Shown here: piece after piece, positions 12,050-23,681 of the stretch
Numbering within the stretch: the first letter of the stretch is position 1
Layout: each line of letters opens with the position of its first letter
Assembly (NCBI GenBank): GCA_035048815.1
Contig: JAUCBN010000038.1
Coordinates: 14,818,501 to 14,882,500 of the forward strand
Reading direction: 5' to 3'
Length of the DNA: 64,000 bases
Source: Abelmoschus esculentus
Lineage: Eukaryota; Streptophyta; Magnoliopsida; Malvales; Malvaceae
The notes under the pieces: model-generated
Seen by the model: the letters and a program-made list of their open reading frames with translations, nothing else
Told to the model about the DNA's origin: nothing
Databases searched by the model: none
Made by a program: the position numbers and the translations under genes

Positions 12050-14328
12050 CCATGGTCGACGACGTGCGTACTCAGAATCAGGTCAATCAGTTGGCACTAG
12101 CAGCACAGCAAGCTCAAGCTATGACGAATCTGCAAGCTCAAGCTACGGAGAATCTTGTAGATGCGAACCCAGCTCCTTCCTGGCAACAGGAGACGACCGG
12201 ATTACAATCGTAGTTATCCGCGGTTCGAGTGAATATTACAAGAATGGATGCTCAAATGGACACAAAAATTAGTGATATGCACACCTCCATTTTGTTCAAA
12301 ATTCAGAAATTAATTGTGATTGCCCTTGAGAATGCTCCAGTTCCTGATGACTCTCCCGATTTGGGTCCGCAAGGTTTGGTCGGGGGTCTGATTCCAACAG
12401 AAGGTGTGTTGGGTGTAGTACCTCAGGGGGTGGCTTCCAGCAGTAATCCAAACCTGAATCTGGGTTCACTTCCTTTTTTTCGACTGGTCTTGGGGTTGGA
12501 GAATCCGTTCTGCCTTCATCTTCTCTCATGCTGACTTCATCGATTCAGTCACATACTGCTAATTTGTTTATTGCCTCTTATGCCCCAAATTTGATGGTAC
12601 CAATTTTCGGGGATGGATTTCTAAACTAGAGCAATTCTTCGAAGCCGAGAGTATCCTAGAGAATACGCGAATCAGACTGGTCATGGTTCATCTTGAGGGG
12701 AAAGCCCTCTAATGGCACCAACTGGTCTCTCGCACCAATCCGTCATTTGCCCAGTTAACTTGGGGTCAATATCTTCAGCTTCTTCGCGACAGGTTTGCAC
12801 TAGATGGATTCGAGGATCCTTTTGCCGAGCTCATTGATCTTCAACAGACAGGCACAATGGATCAATTCTACAAAGATTTTGTCATGTTGCTCAACCAGGT
12901 CAGATTACCCGATGATTATACTCTTAGTTTATTTAAAAATCACTTGCGATTAGAGATAGGTAGTATCTTGAAATTATTGAAACCTATCTCTCTTACTGAG
13001 GAATTCCACATGGCCAAGCACTTGGAGTCTACTTTCTGCCCTAGTAAAAAAGGCTTCAGTGTTCCTTCTCGTCCGATCGCTCCTTCGGTATTATCTATAC
13101 CTCCTCATAGGGCAAGTACTTTAGTGAAATCTAAAGGAGTTGTTTCCCCTTTTGTTTCTTAGAGCCCTCCTTTTGGAGCCACGAGTCCCACTTCTGGGAA
13201 ACCTATGAGTTCGGGTCCTCCCAAGGTCACCAATCGCTCCTTATCACAAGTTGAGATTGAAAATCGAAGGAGGAAGAGACTTTACTTTTGGTGCGCGACC
13301 AAATATGTTCCTGGCCATAAGTGTGCTCGATCATAAGTGTTTCAAATCAACATTGAAGGTTTGGAAGAGGAGGGTGAGGCTGAGGAATTCCTGGATTGCG
13401 AGGAGCATTCTAAGCCACCTAAAGCTAAAGTGCATATGATCTCCCTTCAAGCTCGATGGGTATATCATATTAGGAAACTATGAGACTTTGAATTTCCATG
13501 GGAGGACACGATTTCATTGCTTTGGTGGATTCTGGCAGTACACACAATTTTGTGAGTCTGTCCACTGTGAAGAAATTGGACTTGAAGGTGCATAAGGGGA
13601 CTAATTTGAAGGTCACAGTGGCCGATGGGGGCATCCTGGAAACCTTAGGATTTTGCTCCCAAATTTAGTAGATGACCCAAGGTGAAGAATTTACAACCGA
13701 CTTGTTAGTTTTGCCCTTGAAGTCTAGTGATTTAGTCTTGGGAATTCAATGGCTAACCACCTTGGGACCAGTCCAATGGGATTTTGCTGCACTCACCATG
13801 GATTTCCAGCATAATGGTATCAAGGTACGGTTGGAGGAAATTCATCCAGATCTTGTGGCTTTGGTAACCTCAAAGGAGTGTTCGAAATTGTTAAGGGCTG
13901 GAGCTAACCCTTTTTCAGCTGAACTTTGGTTATTAAGCACTGAATTGGAAGAGGGTCGGAGTACAGAGACATTGTCAAAGGATCTATAGGAGTTGTTACA
14001 AGAATTTAGTGTTATTTTTGAAGAACCAAAACATCTCCCACCAACAAGAGGGCATGATCACAAGATCCCTTTGATTGATAAAACTAAGATGGTTAAGATC
14101 CGACCTTACATGTACCCTGCTTATCAAAAAAATGAGATCGAGAGTATGACTCAGGAGTTGTTGTCATCAGGGTTGATTAGGAACAATACTAGTCCTCTTG
14201 CTTCCCCCATCGTGATGGTGAAGAAGGACGGTTCATAGCGAATGTACGTCGATTATAGAAAATTGAACCACCTTACTTTGAAAGACAAGTTCCCAATGCC
14301 CATCACCAAAGAGCTTTTGGATGAACTC
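12050..14328 (+). pseudogene. Gypsy A gag, protease and 5' part of reverse transcriptase
   Basis: Several open pieces form one polyprotein with stops and shifts. The Gag N-terminus starts near 12052 (MVDDVRTQNQ) and the Gag core runs at about 12590-13140. The protease at 13500-13560 encodes VDSGSTHNFVS, an aspartic protease active site, and is followed by VLGIQWL. The start of reverse transcriptase runs at 13990-14328 (GLIRNNTSPLASPIVMVKKDG, then VDYRKLN and PMPI). A TAG interrupts at 14236, after KKDGS. The frame is cut at LLDEL by element B. Confidence 0.85.
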
Positions 14329-16544
14329 TGTAACACCCATAATTTAATGATAATAATAATTATAATAAAATAATAATAATTATATTCGGATATAAAAACC
14401 TTATCCCCATCAGATCTAAACTTTTTTAACCTATTCGAACCAAAAGATAACTCTTCATCTTCTTCACCTACCCCTTATCTCGAATCTACCGCCGTTCATC
14501 GTCACCGCTCCTCCGTCGCGCCGTGACTTGCACCTTCTTCGTGGTTGTGCTCGTCGTCGCCTCTCGATAAAAACCCACCCTTCCACGCACACGTCATCCA
14601 TCACAAACACATGGAATCGAAGCTCGAAGCTTCGCCAGACCTGGGGTTAAACCCCCTTTCTGTTCTTCATCGATTCGGCCTACGACCAACTTCGTGTCGG
14701 CGCGTCGATAGCCCAGCTGTGTCCAGCATTGAGGGGCAAGCAAAACCCATATCTCCCCGTCGTTGATCGTCGCTGAAAAGGCACTCATCGGAGACAAGGG
14801 CAGATCGGTAAGACAAGTGAGATCTGTTACCGTTCGTTCCTATTTTTGATAAATTTTTGATAAAAAACTGGGTTTTGGTTAAATTCGAGGTGTTTCCGAG
14901 TCTAAAAAGGTATTGTTCGGCCGTTTAGGGCCGCGCGTGGCCTCCACGCGTCGTCGGGGTGACTTTCGGCCGCCCTAGACGGTGGCCTGAAGCCGACCGG
15001 TTCGAATCGACCTTGAATTGGTTAACCCGAACCAAACTAGTCTTGAACTGGTTCAACCCGAACCGGTCAACCCAAGTTGACCCATTGTTGACCGATCCAT
15101 TGACCGTTGACTATAACGTCAGCATGACGTCAGCGTTGACTTTGACCCCAAAAGTCAAATTTTTCAAAAACTCTTATTTTATGTTTTTTGATGCCCTGAG
15201 TCCATCCGTGAAGTCTGTTTTTTGAAATTCAATCTCGAAAGCCTCCAAATTAGACTTTAAAGTCTCGAGTCAAACTTTTCTTCTAAGTTAAGTTAAATCT
15301 AGTGTTTTGTTTAAGGTCTAATATCGATACCTGATTAATTGTAGGTTCTCACAATTCTCCCGATTGAGTACCAACCCAGCCCGGCTTCTCCCATTTCAAC
15401 CAGTCTCAAGATCCGATCGTGACCTGTTTGTGTTTTAAACTTCATGAATAAATCTAATTTCTAGATTCTCGTATTGATATAAATTCTATCTTGTGTCCTT
15501 AGGGTCCACTACTGCTGTAGAGCGAGGCTCGAACTTCCAGTAAGTCACCTGTCTATCTCTACCCACTTCTAGGTGTGTTTCCTTGTGTGTTATATGATTA
15601 TACTACTATTTTTCCCGTTTTAAACAAACCTATCATGTGCACATGACTGTTTTCTCGGATTTTACATAGACATTTATTTTGAACTATAACCATGATCATA
15701 TTCTGTTTTTTCTATATACTTGACATGTCCTGTAAGATATTTCCCGTATATACATGATATCTGATTATTTACTAGTACTGTTATCATTGTTTCTGCTATT
15801 ACTGCACGACTATCACTTTAGGACTGGATGATGAGTAGTGTTTGAGATTCAGTTCAGCCTTGATCCAGCAGGTAATTCCACCTATTTACGGTTCCTAGCT
15901 TCGGTTAGGGTAATTCTGCCTGTTATCGGTTTTCATGCTACAACCGGGGTAATTCTGCCTGTATCCTAAGGTGATTCCTTAGTCCAGTACCTTCACCTTG
16001 TCGGGTTGAGGCTAATACCTATATCAGATACCGTTTTGGGGAACTGTATCCAGGAGTTTGGTTGGAGGGTAGCTTAACAATTATACATAAACTATTTTTC
16101 TGGTATTACTGTTTATATGTTTAACTTGTGATTTTTATATGCACTTTTGGAACACACTAGGTTTCGTAGCTCATACTCATTTTCTTCCCCTTTTAGATAG
16201 TCGTCGATAGACATCCCGATTTTTGCACTTGGAGGATCTACTCGTTTTCCGGTTATTTTTGAAGTAATATTTTAAATTTCCAGTTTGCGTTTAGGGTGAC
16301 ATGTGCTATTTTGTTAATGATGTTTTTAATACTCATTATGTTGGATACGGATTTGTGGATTATTTTGCGAGTAATTATATTTTCAGGACACCTTATTTTG
16401 GTAACACTTTTACTTGTTTTAAGATATGATCAAATTTATCTTTTGTACTGGTTATTTTGATTTACTTGAAACTTGATTTATGAAAAAAAACAATGTGATC
16501 ACTCTAGGTCGGGATTTTCACATAGGTCGGTCTAGGGGGTTACA
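14329..16544 (+). repeat. 5' LTR of gypsy element B (2216 bp)
   Basis: Long direct repeat of 21490-23681, with TG...CA ends. It begins with an ATAATAATA-rich stretch, contains runs of TTGACC-type repeats (15060-15160) and ends CTAGGGGGTTACA. Open frames inside it have no counterpart in known proteins and are treated as chance. Confidence 0.92.
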
Positions 16545-16550
16545 TTTAGT

Positions 16551-16562
16551 TGGTATCAGAGC
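16551..16562 (+). promoter_or_regulatory. Primer-binding site of element B
   Basis: TGGTATCAGAGC, a perfect plant initiator-Met-tRNA type primer-binding site, lies 6 bp after the 5' LTR. Confidence 0.9.
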
Positions 16563-16736
16563 TTTTGTTTTTATGACTCTCGGACCGTGGTGGGTTCTAA
16601 ATGAAACGTTTTTCGTTAAACTTTTATAAAATGATATCTGTAAGGTCATGTCACCTATATCTTTCTGTGTTGTGTATGATTCTCTAGTGCCAATTCGAAT
16701 CTCATAAACTTTATCCTTGTAGACTATCTGAGACAC

Positions 16737-17990
16737 ATGAGTACCCGTAGAGCTCGCCGAACCATTCAAGAGCGTGGTCGAGCGATCAGTTTTGTTGATC
16801 CTATAGAAGAACATATTAGTGATCCTCCTCCTGTCTTTTCTCCAAACCCTTCTATTCTTGCAGTACCGTTGTATTACCTGCCCCTCAACTTGCTTCGGGC
16901 ATAAGTATGTCTACCCCGGTCAGAGGGGTATCAGCATCAGGCACTAAGCCTGCTGCTGCAGTGACAGATGAGACCCTTAGTAGGCAGTTCCTTCATTTGA
17001 TACAAGAAGTTGCCAAAGCTTCAGGTGCCTTGCCAGATACTCCTCTCTCCTAGATCCTGACCGCTAATGGAGTGAGAACCTTTTCTGGATCTTTGACCGG
17101 TGCACCTTCAAACGCTGAGACATGGTTTTATGATACTGAGAGGCGTATGGATCAACTGGGTTTGAAGCCAGCTAAGAGATATTTAGAAGTTGTGTCTATG
17201 CTTGATGGTAGTTCTCATATCTGGTGGGAGTCGGTGGTGAGTAGTGTATCCTCTGACAGGCTAACTTGGGACTTTTTTAAGGAACGATTCAAGAATCGTT
17301 TCCTAGGCTAGAGATATCTGAGGGAGAGACGTTAGACCTTCAAAGACTTGGTTCAGGGTACCATGACAGTTTCCGAGTATGAGCTACAGTTTTTGGATCT
17401 GATGAGGTATGGTACTAGGTTAGTGGCCATAGAGAAAGATAAGTGCGATAAATTTCTAGAGGGTCTTCATATTGGTATCCGAGACCGAGTAGCCACATAC
17501 CATGATGTGATATTTAAGGTTTTGGTGAATCGTGCAAAGACTACTGAGGATTTGGAAAAGCTTTCTGATATCCAGATTATGAGAGATCATGACCGAGATC
17601 AAGGTAGAGATAGGGACCGTAAGAAGGACCATGGTCGATCTATTGGCCATGCAAACCATGGTGAGTGCTATAGTCGTCCTGATAAGAAGGCTCGGTCTGT
17701 ACCGATTCAGAGAGGTGGTTCCTATGATTGGCCCGCGGCATAAGACTCTTTTGTTAGTCAAGGTGGTTCTTCTGGGTCCTCGTCTACACCAGCACGTGAT
17801 TATTGTGGCAACCTGCATAGGGGTGAGTGTAGGAAGAAGGTTGGATCTTGTTTTCGATATGGATCTTCCGAGTATTTTCTGAGAGATTGCCCTCATCCAC
17901 CTTCTGTTAGTCGACCATCGAATCAGAATCTTGTTCACACTTAAACTCCTTCCTGGTTTTAGATGTATGTTCATACACCAACTTCAGGAC
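16737..17990 (+). pseudogene. Gypsy B gag remnant
   Basis: The start ATG at 16737 gives MSTRRARRTIQERG. Gag pieces at 17072-17311 and 17348-17743 contain ETWFYDTERRMD and WWESVV, typical of Del/Tekay Gag. A zinc knuckle follows near 17840-17890 and reads CFRYGSSEYFLRDC: the second Cys and the His are both tyrosine, each one transition from a working codon. A TAG at 17309 and others break the frame. Confidence 0.85.
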
Positions 17991-18099
17991 GTTTTCAGAG
18001 TAGAGCTTTTGGGTCTGCTGTTTGTTCTGAATCTAGGGGTCGAGGCCATTAGAGTGGTGGGCCATCTGTTTTTGAGGCTCGTCAGTCAGCACTTGTTTA

Positions 18100-19930
18100 T
18101 GCCACCAGACGTCGGGATAACCGAGACGAGACAGATATTGTCGCAAGTACTTTTACCATCTCTTTTGTACCGTACTTTGCTTTGCTTGATAATGGTTCTA
18201 TCCACTCTTACGTATCTAAGTCAGTATCTAGAAACCTTTCGATCTCTGTTGAGGACACCAAGGGTGTTGTTTCTGTTTTGAGCCCTATGGGGCAATCTTT
18301 GTCTGTGAATAAGGTGTTTAGGAGATGTCCCCTCGCGTTAGAAGGGGAAGTGTTTTTGGCCGATCTTATAGAACTTCCTTTAAAGGAGTTTGATTTAATT
18401 CTGGGAATGGATTGGTTAACCGAGTATCGTGTTAGTCTAGACTATGAGGCTAAAAGGGCCACTTTAAAGACTCTAGATGGATATTCTGTAGTTTTGATTG
18501 TTGAGCGACGAGGTTATCTGTCCAATATGGTTTCGGCTTTGACTGTTGACAAGATGATCCAAAAGGGATGTGAGACCTTTATTGCCTATTTCCTTAACAC
18601 AAAATGGTCTCTATCTAAGATTGATGAAATTCGCACTGTTAGTTAGTTTCCTGATGTTTTTCCTGAGGAGTTGCTTGGTCTCCCTCCAAGTAGAGAGGTC
18701 GAGTTTGAGATTGAGACTTATCCGGGGTCAGCACTAGTTTCCATGGCCCCGTACCGTATGGCTCCAAAGGATTTAAAGGACTTAAAGGTTCAATTGCAAG
18801 AACTGCTTGATAGAGGGTTTATCCGACCTAGCTCTTCGCCTTAGGAAGCTCTGGTACTTTCTGTTAAGAAGAAATATGGTTCCCTTCGGTTGTGCATCGA
18901 CTACAGAAAGTTGAATAAGTTGACTGTGAAAAATAAATATCTTTTACCCATGATTGATGACCTATTTGATCAATTTTGGGGTACCAAGGTTTTCTCGAAG
19001 ATTGACCTTCGATCTGGGTATTATCAGTTAAAGGTTAAGGGTTTCAGTGTTGCTAAGACTGTTTTTCGCACCCGGTATGGTCACTATGAGTTCCTGGTTG
19101 TCTTTCGGCTTGACTAATACCCCTGCAGCCTTTATGGACATGTGAACCGTATCTTTCGGCCCTATCTAGACCAGTTTGTTATGGTGTTTATTGATGATAT
19201 CTTGGTTTACTCTCGTTGTGAGGACGAGCATGTAGGGCATTTGAGAGTTGTGTTACGGACTCCCAAGGAGCATCACTTGTTTGCCAAGCTAAGTAAGTAT
19301 GAATTTTGGCTTAGTGAGGTAACTTTTCTAGGGCATATCGTTTCAGCTAAGGGTATCCAGGCGGACCCGAGTAAGATTGATGCAATCACCAGTTGGAAGC
19401 CTTCTAGGAACATGTCTGAGATCCATAGTTTTTAGACTTAGTTGGGTATTACCGACGCTTTGTCAAGAGTTTTTCCATCATTGCCTCCACTTTGACAAAG
19501 CTTCTGAGGAAGGGTGTTCCGTTTGTGTGGTCTGAGGCCCAGCAATCTAGTTTTGATCAGTTGAAGTCAGTTTTGACCCAACCTCAGTCAGGGAAGGACT
19601 TTACAGTTTATAGTGATGCTTCATACTCAGGGCTTGGTTGTGTGCTAATGCAGGATGGTAAGGTGGTCGTGTATGCGTCACGACAGTTGAGACCACATGA
19701 GTGTAACTATCCCACACATGATCTTGAGCTTGTAGCAGTAATTTTTGCTTTGAAGTATCACGAAGAGAAGTGTTATATCTTTACCGATCGCAAAAGCTTG
19801 AAATACCTCTTTACCTAGAAGGAGCTTAATCTGAGACAGCGTCGTTAGTTCGAACTTCTTAAAGACTATGACTATGAGATTGAGTATCATCTGGGGAAAG
19901 CCAATATTATGGTTGATGCCTTGAGTCGAA
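18100..19930 (+). pseudogene. Gypsy B protease, reverse transcriptase and RNase H remnant
   Basis: The protease is at 18182-18560: the active site reads LLDNGSIHSYV and is followed by LILGMDWL. Reverse transcriptase is at 18890-19440, with CIDYRKLNKLTVKNKY, FSKIDLRSGYYQ and the catalytic FIDDILVYS at about 19190. RNase H is at 19492-19930, with YSDASYSGLGCVLMQ. Stops at 18843, 19116, 19433 and 19816, plus a frameshift near 19110, inactivate it. The stop at 18843 replaces the usual Trp after SSSP. Confidence 0.88.
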
Positions 19931-20079
19931 AAACCATATCAGACCTGAGATCTTTATTTGCCAGGACGAGTATATATAATGATGGTAGCCTACTGGATGA
20001 GTTACAGGTTAAACCAACCTTGGCTGAACAGATTAAGGTCAAGCAGCGTCTAGATGACTCCTTACTTCCTATTATGTAA

Positions 20080-21366
20080 CAAGTTGAAAAAGGATCCACA
20101 TCTGTTTATTCTTTTGATCATGATGGAATTCTTTGTTTTAATGGTCGATATTGTGTGCCCAACAATGTCGAGTTGAGACAAATTATTCTCAGAGAGGCTC
20201 ATAGTAGTCCTTATGCTATGCATCTTGGAGGAGATAAAATTTATCAAAATTTGAAACAAAGATATCGTTGGGCAGGCATGAAAAAGGATATCTCAAACTA
20301 TGTGTTTAGATGCTTGACCTGTCAGCAGGTGAAAGCAGAACATCAACATCCTTTTGGTCTCTTACATCCTATCAAGATTCCAGAGTGGAAGTGGGAGCGA
20401 ATCACGATGGACTTTGTTACTGGTTCGCCTCTAACCCCGTCTAAGAAAGATTCTATCTGTGTGGTTGTGGATAGACTCACAAAGTCAGCTCACTTTATTC
20501 CTGTTCGGGTTGCTTTTTCTCTGGAGAAACTGGCTAGACTTTATATTTCTGAGATTGTCAGATTGCATGGGGTGCCCTTGTCTATCATTTCTGACCGAGA
20601 TCAGAGGTTTACTTCCTATTTCTGGACGGCTTTACAGTCTGCTTTGGGTACTCGTCTGAATTTTAGTACAACTTTTCAACCTCAAATAGATGGTCAGTCT
20701 GAGAGAGTGATACAGATCCTAGAGGATATGTTGCGAGGTTGTGTGTTAGACTTTCGAGGCAGTTGGGAAGATTTCTTGCCCTTGGCAGAGTTTGCATATA
20801 ACAATAGTTATCAGGCTAGCATTCGTATGACACCTTATGAGGCTTTGTATGGGTGTAAGTGTTGTACACCTATCTATTGGACTCAGTTCTATAATCGGAG
20901 GACTTTGGGTCCCGAGTTAATCTTGGAAACTGAGGAAACTGTCAGATTGATCCGAGAACGTCTGAAGGAAGCCTTTGATAGGAAGAAATCTTATGTTGAC
21001 CGAAAAAGGAAAGATATTAAGTTTGAGGTTGGTGATCAGGTCTTCTTGAAAGTCTCTCCATGGAAGAAAGGTTTGAGATTTGGACGTAAAGGCAAGCTGA
21101 GCCAGAGATATATTAGACCATACCGTATTCTGAAAAGAATCGGGCCTGTTGCATATCAGCTTGAGTTGCCTCCTCATCTTAGTCATATACACGTTGTTTT
21201 TCATGTATCCATATTGAGACAGTACCATCCGGATCCGAGTCACGTTATTCAGGTTCAAGATGTTGAGTTACGTCCAGACTTGTCTTATGAGGAAGAACCC
21301 GTTCAGATCCTGGAGTTTGATGAAAGAGTTCTGAGAAGAAGGCGTATCCCTATGGTTAAAGTTTGA
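20080..21366 (+). pseudogene. Gypsy B integrase, long open frame in a broken polyprotein
   Basis: A 403-codon open frame from 20155 covers nearly the whole integrase. It has the HHCC zinc domain (CLTCQQVK), the catalytic triad in MDFVTG, SDRDQRF and DGQSER, the KLSQRYIRPYRIL segment (GPY-type module with Gly changed to Arg), and a C-terminal PVQILEFDERVLRRRRI part that begins the Tekay chromodomain. A TGA at 21364 cuts it before the WEIEESVRELW end, which is still readable. Without an upstream frame it would not be produced as part of a polyprotein. Confidence 0.85.
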
Positions 21367-21489
21367 TGGAGGAACCGTAGTCCTTCTAAGGCCACCTGGG
21401 AAATCGAGGAATCTGTTAGAGAGCTGTGGGCCACATCTATTCAGTTCAGGTAAATTTCGAGGATGAAATTTCTTTTTAGGGGAGAGAAT

Positions 21490-23681
21490 TGTAACACTCG
21501 TAATTTAATGATAATAATAATAATAAAAATAATAATAATAATTATATTCGGATATAAAAACCCCATCCCATCAAATCTAAACTTTTTTAACCTATTCGAA
21601 CCAAAAGAGAATTCTTCGTCTCCCTCACTTATCCCCTATCTCGAATCTACTGCCGTTCACCATCACCGCTCATCCGTCGTACAGTGGATTGCACCGCTAC
21701 CGCGGTAGTGCTCGTCGTCGCCTCCCGATAAAAACTCACCCTTCCACACATGCGTTGGCCGTCGTGAACGCCCGGAATTGAAGCTCGAAGCTTCGTCGGA
21801 CCTGGGGTTAAACCCCCTTTCTGTTCTTCATCGATTCAGCCTCCGACCAACTTCGTGTCGGTGCGTCGATAGCCTAGCTGTGTCCAACGTTGAGGGGGGA
21901 CCAAAACCCATATCTCCTCGTCGCTGATCGTCGCTAGAAAGGCCCTCATCGGAGACAATGGCAGATCGGTAAGATAGGTGAGATATGTTACCGTTTGTTC
22001 ATGTTTTTGATAATTTTTTGATAAAAAATTGGTTTTTGGTTAAATCCGAGGTGTTTCCGAGTCTAAAAAGGTATTTTTCGGCCGTTTAGGGCCGCGCGTG
22101 GCCTCCATACGCCGTCGGGGTAACTTTTGGCCGCCCTGGAGCCAGCCGGTTCAAACCGGCCATGAACCAGTCCAACCCGAACCGTTTAACCTAAGTTGAC
22201 CCATTGACCGACCCGACCCGTTGATCGTTGATCGTGATGTCAGCATTGACTTTGACTGTTGACGTTAACGTTGACATTGACCCAAAAATTCAATTTTTTC
22301 AAAAACTCCTATTTTATGTTTTTCAACGTCCTGAGTTCATCCGTGAAGTCTGATTTTCGAAATTCAATCATGAAAGCCTCCAAATTGGACTTTAAAGTCT
22401 CGAGTCAAACTTTTCTTCTAAGTTAAGTCCATTGTTTTGTTTAAGGTCTATTATCGATATCTGATTAATTGTAGGTACTCACAATTCTCCCGATCGAGTA
22501 CCGATACAACCTGGTTCCTCTCATTTCGACAAGTCTCGAGATCCGATCGTGACCCGTATGTGTTTTAAACTTCAGTGAATAAATCTAATTTCTAGATTCT
22601 CGTATTGATATAAATTTTATCTTGTATCCTTAGGGTCCACTACTGTTGCAGAGCGAGGCTCGAACGCCCAGTAGGTCACCTGTCTGTCTCTACCCACTTC
22701 TAGGTGTGTTTCCTTGTGTGCTATATGATTATACTACTATTTTTCCCGTTTTAAACAAACTTATCATGTGCACATGACTGTTTTCCCAGATTTTACATAG
22801 ACATTTATTTTGAACTATAACCATGATCATATTCTGTTTTTTCTATATGCTTGACATGTCCTGTAAGATTTTTCCCGTATATACATGATATTTGATTATT
22901 TTCTAGTACTGTTATCATTGTTTCTACTATTACTGTACGACTGTCACTTTAGGACTGAGATGATGAGTAGTGTTTGAGATTCGGTTCAACCTTGATCTAG
23001 TTGGTAATTTCGCCTATTTACGGTTCTTAGCTTCGGTTAGGGTAATTCCGCCTATTATCGGTTTTCATGCTACAACCGAGATAATTCTGCCTGTATCCTA
23101 AGGTGATTCCTTAGGTCAGTACCTTCGCCCTGTCGGGTTGAGATTAATACTTGTATCAGATACCATTCTGGGAAACTGTATCCAGGAGTTTGGTTGGAGG
23201 GTAGCTTAACAATTATACATAAACTATTTTTCTGGTATTACTGTTTATATGTTTAACTTGTGATTTTTATATGTACTTTTGGAACACACTGGGCTCCGTA
23301 GCTCATACCTGTTTTCTTCCGCTTTCAGATAGTCGTCGATAGGCATCCCGGTTTTGGTACTTGGAGGATCTACTCGTTTTCCGGTTATTCTTTGAAGTAA
23401 TGTTTTAAATTTTCAGTTTGCGTTTAGGGTGACATGTGCTATTTTGTTAATGATGTTTTTAATACTCATTATGTCGTACATCGGATTTGTGGATTATTTT
23501 GCGAGTAATTATATTCAGGACACCTTATTTTGATAACACTTTTACTTGTTTTAAGATGTGATCAAATTTATCTTTTGTTCGTACTGGTTTTTTTGATTTA
23601 TTTAAAACTTGATTTATGAAAAAAAAACAATATGATCACTCTAGGTCGGGCTTTCCGCATAGGCCGGTCTAGGGGGTTACA
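21490..23681 (+). repeat. 3' LTR of gypsy element B (2192 bp)
   Basis: Direct repeat of 14329-16544, preceded by the purine run GGGGAGAGAA. It ends CTAGGGGGTTACA, directly followed by the resumed reading frame of element A. Confidence 0.92.

Larger units (their letters stand above)
14329..23681 (+). mobile_element. Ty3/gypsy element B (long LTRs; Tekay/Del-like chromovirus), nested in A
   Basis: A complete 9353-bp gypsy element with 2.2-kb LTRs that start TGTAACAC and end GGGTTACA. It has a Met-tRNA primer-binding site at 16551, gag, protease, reverse transcriptase, RNase H and integrase in gypsy order, and a polypurine tract at 21479-21488. The flanking 5 bp are AACTC (14324-14328) and AACTT (23682-23686), a target duplication with one transition. 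Insertion was into the reverse transcriptase of element A in the same orientation. The LTRs differ at many sites, mostly transitions with small indels, so the insertion is not recent. The proteins are broken except for a long open integrase frame. Confidence 0.92.

Noticed and set aside
14545..15225. Open frames of 67-88 codons in the 5' LTR of gypsy B
   Set aside because: They lie in LTR sequence and are not kept open in the matching 3' LTR.
17456..17974. 172-codon minus-strand frame in gypsy B gag
   Set aside because: Antisense to recognisable Gag sequence and without any domain.
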